From contig JACNIV010000326.1 in assembly GCA_014382915.1 (NCBI GenBank), forward strand, positions 1-11,791: a stretch of DNA of 11,791 nucleotides, in the 5' to 3' direction. The notes beneath the pieces are model-generated. The model was given only the letters and a program-made list of their open reading frames with translations. It had not been told where the DNA came from and searched no databases. The translations under genes were made by a program, and so were the position numbers. Numbering within the stretch: position 1 is the stretch's first letter; the number at the start of each line of letters is the position of its first letter. Source of the stretch: Candidatus Cloacimonadota bacterium (GTDB taxonomy: Bacteria > Cloacimonadota > Cloacimonadia > Cloacimonadales > TCS61). Shown one piece after another: positions 7,142-11,791 of this stretch.

Positions 7142-7180
7142 TTTTCTGTCAAGAAATTAGTCGTAATGCTTGACAGAAAA
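7142..7180. promoter_or_regulatory. Perfect 12-bp inverted repeat in the divergent promoter region; candidate operator
   Basis: TTTTCTGTCAAG (7142-7153) is repeated exactly in inverted orientation as CTTGACAGAAAA (7169-7180), separated by 15 bases. Each arm contains TTGACA directed outwards: 7170-7175 towards the EIIA gene, and 7152-7147 on the minus strand towards lptE. The arms are 27 bp apart centre to centre, near 2.5 helical turns. The element lies in the roughly 110-bp space between two divergent starts, where a symmetric repressor or activator site is expected. The adjacent HTH-EIIA protein is an obvious candidate ligand. No well-spaced -10 hexamer is evident on either side, so the promoter role is less sure than the repeat itself. 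Confidence 0.5.
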
Positions 7181-7229
7181 TCTTGTATAATTCAATAAAG
7201 GCAATATAAAATATTTAGCAGGAGTATAA

Positions 7230-7895
7230 ATGACAAGAGATTATTTAACCATCAAACAAGCAGCTAATTTCCTGAAAGTAACTGATTCAGTAATAAGAGA
7301 GATGATAAAATCGAAATTATTTAAAGCCACCAGAAAAGGAAATATCTATCAGATAGAAAAAGCAGAGGTTGAAGAATGGCTGGCAAATTTGAATGAAAGA
7401 GAAATAGAGCAATTAGCCCTGAAACGTTCTGTCTGTCGTTTTTCTGATTATTTTAAAGCTAAATTTATCTTTTTGGATTTCTATGCAGACAATAAATATG
7501 AAGCAATTGCCGAAATGTCAAAAAAAGCTAAAGATCTTAAAATAGTTAAGGATCACAGATGGCTTTATCAGGTTGTGGTAGCAAGAGAAGAATTAGTTTC
7601 TACGGCTATTGGAAAGGGGGTAGCACTTCTTCATCCACGTCACTTGCATCCATCTAAAGTCAAAAAGCCTGCGATTATATTCGGTCGTTCAAAGAATGAT
7701 GTGGAATTCGATGCTATAGATAATCAGCCAGTAAGATTGTTCTTTATGTTGTTACTTCATAATGATGCTCAACATCTTTTCTCAATTTCGTATATTTCGA
7801 AGCTTTTAATGAATGAATCTAATCTTAAAATACTACGCAAAACCTCATCAATCGAAGAAATAGAAAAAGCTTTAACGAAAAACGTCTTAAGGTAA
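7230..7895 (+). CDS. Helix-turn-helix/PTS EIIA (PtsN-like) fusion protein
   Basis: This is a regulatory protein with an N-terminal excisionase/MerR-type winged HTH (residues about 4-52, YLTIKQAANFLKVTDSVIRE through KAEVEEWLANL) and a C-terminal PTS EIIA domain of the fructose/nitrogen type (about 75-217). The EIIA part keeps the family hallmarks REELVSTAIGKGVALLHP (119-136), with His135 at the phospho-acceptor position, and FDAIDNQPVRLFFMLLL (160-176), nearly identical to the FDAIDNQPVDLLFALL of E. coli PtsN. No sugar permease is nearby, which points to a regulatory role: phosphorylation by HPr or NPr could gate DNA binding. A similar HTH plus EIIA arrangement is known in chlamydial PtsN proteins. 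The ATG (7230) is preceded by AGGAG (7220-7224). It is the only plus-strand gene; its stop is followed 5 bases later by an exact parS site. Confidence 0.9.
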   Translation: MTRDYLTIKQAANFLKVTDSVIREMIKSKLFKATRKGNIYQIEKAEVEEWLANLNEREIEQLALKRSVCRFSDYFKAKFIFLDFYADNKYEAIAEMSKKAKDLKIVKDHRWLYQVVVAREELVSTAIGKGVALLHPRHLHPSKVKKPAIIFGRSKNDVEFDAIDNQPVRLFFMLLLHNDAQHLFSISYISKLLMNESNLKILRKTSSIEEIEKALTKNVLR

Positions 7896-7900
7896 GTTAG

Positions 7901-7916
7901 TGTTTCACGTGAAACA
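7901..7916. promoter_or_regulatory. parS: Exact parS centromere site (ParB/Spo0J binding)
   Basis: TGTTTCACGTGAAACA is a perfect 16-bp palindrome, identical to the bacterial chromosomal parS consensus. ParB (Spo0J) loads here as a CTP-dependent clamp, spreads along DNA, and works with ParA/Soj and SMC to segregate newly replicated origins. The site occupies the 21-bp gap between two convergent genes, starting 5 bases after the stop of the EIIA gene and ending at the base next to the DUF4015 stop codon. The symmetry continues outwards with one break (TTAG before, TTAA after; 7897-7920, 22 of 24 symmetric positions). No T-run follows, so a terminator is a poor alternative. parS sites usually cluster near oriC. 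Confidence 0.92.
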
Positions 7917-9134
7917 TTAATCAGCGTAATATTCTTTTAACCAACTTAAAGTTGAAAAATATCTATTGGAAGCATTCCATAAAATATATCCGTCACTTTT
8001 AACATTCTCGATAGCTTTGATCTGTGAAATAATATATTCCCGATTATAATTTACTTTCCAACTGTTGGCTTGAATATATGGTATGACTTTACAATTTGGC
8101 TCTGTGTATTTTTTTGTTAGTTTTGTTGCTTTATATATTATAAAGTAAGGTTCATTTGATACATCTTCCCTATATCCAAAATTTTCAGAAAAATGTGAGG
8201 AATAGATCATGGGATGTATTGCATCTAAATGTTTAGTCATCTTTTCTATATCCTGTCCTGTAGCTGCTATATCCGATTTTCTTTGCCAAGCAACAATAGC
8301 GAAAACATCAGCTGTTAAACCCACATTATATTTCGAACAAATATCTTTTGCCTGAATAATAAAATCTTCGATTATGTCAGATTTTGATCTTAAAATATAA
8401 TTGCTATCCGCTTTCGCAAATAGAGAATCTTCTCTTTGAAAAGAAAAAATAGCGTCAGATATACTTCCTTGTGTTGGAAATCTTATATAATCCAATTGAA
8501 TTTCATCGACTCCGCTTTTTGCTATTTTCTTTAATATATTCAATAATTCTTTTTGTACTTTCGAATTTGAGGGGTCCAACCAGGAGGGTTTTCGTTTTTG
8601 GCTTTCTTTCCAATATTTTCCTGAATGCGACAGTGGTCTTAAAGTTGAATCACATTCTGCAGCAAATTGATCGTGGAACATAACCACCCTGGCAACGGCT
8701 TTCATTTTTCGCATGTGAAGCTCTTTAACCACCTTTGGAATATTGATTATCGGTTTTATTTTTTCGTCTGTTAGGATGTCTTTTTGAGGTATTGAGAAGA
8801 AAATGTGTCCATTCATGTTTTTCAGGTCAAAAATTACCGTATTTATACCTGCTGCTTGAGCACTATTGAGTATCGAATAAAATTTTGAACTTGAAACAGT
8901 GTAAGCGGTAAGATATATTCCTCGAGTGCTTTCTAAAAAAATTATTTTACTTTTCTGAGATGTTACTTTTTTATCAGATTCTATTTTTATCGTTGTATGT
9001 TTTATAGTATCAACTATTGCTTTTTCTGTACTTTTACTTCCGTTTAAACTCTCTTGATTAATTTGGATTTTTTTTCCGCAGAACAAAATCAAAAAACAAA
9101 AAAATACAATTACTATTTTTTTTATATTTTTCAT
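7917..9134 (-). CDS. Putative glycoside hydrolase (DUF4015 / GH-like TIM barrel), probable lipoprotein or exported protein
   Basis: The 405-residue protein has an N-terminal export signal (MKNIKKIVIVFFCFLILFCGKK). Cys19 could be lipidated, although Phe at the -1 position is atypical for a lipobox. A low-complexity linker (about 22-65) leads to a domain resembling the DUF4015 family (putative glycosyl hydrolase, TIM barrel). It shows RGIYLTAYTVSSSKFYSILNSAQAAGINTVIFDLKNMNG (71-109), KAVARVVMFHDQFAA (145-159, beta strand), the acidic loop DEIQLDYIRFPTQG (210-223), GLTADVFAIVAW (272-283), HLDAIHPMIYSSHF (302-315) and DGYILWNASNRY (381-392). Asp/Glu residues in D-x-x-x-D-Y-I-R-F-P are likely active-site candidates by analogy with the family, but catalysis is not demonstrated here. 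The substrate is unknown; cell-wall or polysaccharide glycans are possible. No clear Shine-Dalgarno precedes the ATG. It lies downstream of atpC by 127 bp on the same strand and converges on the EIIA gene. Confidence 0.85.
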   Translation of the reverse strand: MKNIKKIVIVFFCFLILFCGKKIQINQESLNGSKSTEKAIVDTIKHTTIKIESDKKVTSQKSKIIFLESTRGIYLTAYTVSSSKFYSILNSAQAAGINTVIFDLKNMNGHIFFSIPQKDILTDEKIKPIINIPKVVKELHMRKMKAVARVVMFHDQFAAECDSTLRPLSHSGKYWKESQKRKPSWLDPSNSKVQKELLNILKKIAKSGVDEIQLDYIRFPTQGSISDAIFSFQREDSLFAKADSNYILRSKSDIIEDFIIQAKDICSKYNVGLTADVFAIVAWQRKSDIAATGQDIEKMTKHLDAIHPMIYSSHFSENFGYREDVSNEPYFIIYKATKLTKKYTEPNCKVIPYIQANSWKVNYNREYIISQIKAIENVKSDGYILWNASNRYFSTLSWLKEYYAD

Positions 9135-9261
9135 ATAATTTATTCGACACTATAAAAAATAAATATTCTTTTTCTTATAAATCAATTTGAACTCTCATCC
9201 GATTTTATTGAATTAAGAAGATTTCCCTGCACAATTAAAAGAAAATGATCAATATCGTTCA

Positions 9262-9660
9262 CTATTTTCCCGAAAGATGAAGCCGAACCAAAGCTCTTTT
9301 CAGAGAGATTTCTGCCCTTCTGAAATCAATTTCTATTCCAGAACTTTTTATTCTTTTCTCTGCTCGTTTTTTTGATTCTTCAGCTCTTTTATGATTAATT
9401 TCATTCTCTTTTTCTATTGTATCACAAATAATTACTATAATGTTATTCTCGACCGTGACGAATCCATCATGTATGGCATATTTATCAATTTTAATCCCTT
9501 TATAAAGCTGCAGTATCCCAGGTCTAATCTTTGTTATGAAAGGCGTATGGTTTAGATCTACACCAAAATCTCCATCTACACCAGGAACGATGATGTGATT
9601 AAAATCATCTCGAATCTTTATTTTTGTAGGTTGAATTATTTCTAAATGCAATTTATCCAT
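9262..9660 (-). CDS. atpC: F1F0 ATP synthase epsilon subunit
   Basis: Epsilon is part of the central rotor stalk and an internal inhibitor of ATP hydrolysis. The 132-residue protein has the N-terminal beta-sandwich with the signature PGVDGDFGVDLNHTPFITKIRPGILQLY (26-53) and the IHDGFVTVENNIIVIICDTIEKENEI segment (63-88). A two-helix C-terminal domain follows with the typical HKRAEESKKRAEKRI (90-104) and RRAEISLKRALVRLHL (114-129), so the inhibitory helices are present. The ATG follows the atpD stop by 9 bases; no strong Shine-Dalgarno is visible (the nearest is TAAG), so translation may depend on coupling to atpD. The gene order atpG-atpD-atpC is the usual end of the ATP synthase operon. Confidence 0.93.
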   Translation of the reverse strand: MDKLHLEIIQPTKIKIRDDFNHIIVPGVDGDFGVDLNHTPFITKIRPGILQLYKGIKIDKYAIHDGFVTVENNIIVIICDTIEKENEINHKRAEESKKRAEKRIKSSGIEIDFRRAEISLKRALVRLHLSGK

Positions 9661-9669
9661 TTTCTATAC

Positions 9670-11184
<1,515 letters not shown>

Positions 11185-11204
11185 TTATAATCTAACTCAA
11201 TATT

Positions 11205-11791
11205 TTATTGTTGAGTTGCTTCAGCTCCGGAAGCAATTTCGATGATTTCTTTGGTTATTATTGCCTGACGTGCTCGATTATAGAACAAAGTAAGATTATC
11301 GATCATATCGGCTGCATTATCGGTGGCAGAATCCATTGCTGTCATTCTGGCACCCTGTTCAGCAGCAGAAGATTCCAGCATTATCCGCCAGATATCTACA
11401 TGGATATACTTCCTGCCCAATTCTTCAATTATAGTATCTTCGTCGGGTTCATACAGGAAATCCAGTTTTGAAACATTTTCCGATTCGATGGGAATTATCG
11501 GCAAAAGCTGCTTCACAATTATATCCTGCTGTATTGCAGATTTAAATTCGTTGTATAAAACATCGATCCTTATATAATCTTCCTGTAGGTATAAATTTAT
11601 AGTTTTTTCTGCCACATCTTTGGAGATCGAAAAATCCATTTCGTTGAATAGATTGATATAAGAATCAATGACTTTCTTCGAGTGTGTTTTAAAAAAATCA
11701 TAACCCTTTTTACCAATACAGATAATATCTACATTAAAATGCTTTTTTATATGCGATTGTGCTTTTCTTATTATTTGTGAATTGAAAGAAC
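11205..11791 (-). CDS. atpG: F1F0 ATP synthase gamma subunit (3' part, truncated by window edge)
   Basis: The gamma subunit forms the rotating shaft of F1. Reading the minus strand, the frame is open from the right edge to the stop at 11207-11205, so the N-terminus is missing. The visible part includes the central domain with VDIICIGKKGYDFFKTHSKKVIDSY, matching the family's IGRKGRDFF motif. It ends with the hallmark C-terminal helix: MTAMDSATDNAADMIDNLTLFYNRARQAIITKEIIEIASGAEA, the canonical N-R-A-R-Q-x-x-I-T-x-E-I-x-E-I-x-x-G-A segment. The internal ATG at 11639 is not the start, because the homologous sequence continues upstream without a stop. The gene directly precedes atpD in the order typical for the atp operon. 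Confidence 0.95.
   Translation of the reverse strand, partial: SFNSQIIRKAQSHIKKHFNVDIICIGKKGYDFFKTHSKKVIDSYINLFNEMDFSISKDVAEKTINLYLQEDYIRIDVLYNEFKSAIQQDIIVKQLLPIIPIESENVSKLDFLYEPDEDTIIEELGRKYIHVDIWRIMLESSAAEQGARMTAMDSATDNAADMIDNLTLFYNRARQAIITKEIIEIASGAEATQQ

Noticed and set aside
7170..7191. TTGACA (7170-7175) and TATAAT (7186-7191) read as a sigma-70 promoter for the EIIA gene
   Set aside because: Both hexamers are perfect but the spacer is only 10 bases, far short of the 16-18 needed, so they cannot form one promoter together.
7897..7920. Palindrome between the convergent genes as a bidirectional terminator
   Set aside because: It has no loop and no T-run on either side, and its core is identical to the parS consensus, which explains it better.
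9135..9261. Promoter or terminator in the gap between atpC and the DUF4015 gene
   Set aside because: A TATAGT is present (9154-9149, minus strand) but no -35 at suitable spacing, and no stable hairpin with T-run was found; nothing could be supported.
11205..11639. A complete 144-residue protein starting at the ATG at 11639
   Set aside because: The frame stays open upstream to the window edge and encodes the expected ATP synthase gamma sequence (IGKKGYDFF), so the ATG is internal.

Overview
The window is a compact, AT-rich stretch of bacterial chromosome from a Gram-negative (diderm) organism. The outer membrane is implied by a LolA-type lipoprotein carrier, an LptE-type LPS-assembly lipoprotein, several exported proteins and a GDP-mannose sugar-nucleotide enzyme. 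The gene set (FtsK next to LolA, an HTH-EIIA fusion protein, a DUF4015-type glycosidase-like lipoprotein, an exported beta-propeller protein) would suit the Cloacimonadota or the wider FCB group, but this placement is an inference from style and not a proof. I see no transposase, integrase, CRISPR array, tRNA or rRNA; the region looks like core chromosome.

Layout from right to left, since most genes are on the minus strand. The 3' part of an F1F0 ATP synthase operon (atpG partial, atpD, atpC; 11791-9262) is followed, after about 130 bp, by a DUF4015 putative glycoside hydrolase (9134-7917). That gene converges with the single plus-strand gene (7230-7895), a DNA-binding-domain/PTS-EIIA fusion. 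The EIIA gene is divergent from a tight five-gene minus-strand operon: lptE-like, rluB/rsuA-type pseudouridine synthase, ychF, ftsK and lolA (7117-1940), in which genes overlap or nearly touch. Further left are manC (1869-814) and the 5' part of a gene for a secreted beta-propeller protein (756-1), which runs off the window.

The most striking non-coding element is an exact copy of the chromosomal centromere consensus parS (TGTTTCACGTGAAACA) at 7901-7916. It sits in the 21-bp gap between the two convergent genes and abuts the stop codon of the DUF4015 gene. A second copy with one mismatch lies inside manC at 1364-1379, and a weak 12/16 match lies in the pseudouridine synthase gene. This suggests that the window is part of the ParB-loading centromere region, normally close to oriC.

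Other structure: the divergent lptE/EIIA intergenic region carries a perfect 12-bp inverted repeat whose two arms each contain an outward-facing TTGACA, a good operator/promoter candidate. A long hairpin, whose imperfect positions become G-U pairs only in minus-strand RNA, separates manC from the propeller gene. AtpD has a lysine-rich C-terminal tail beyond the usual end of the family.
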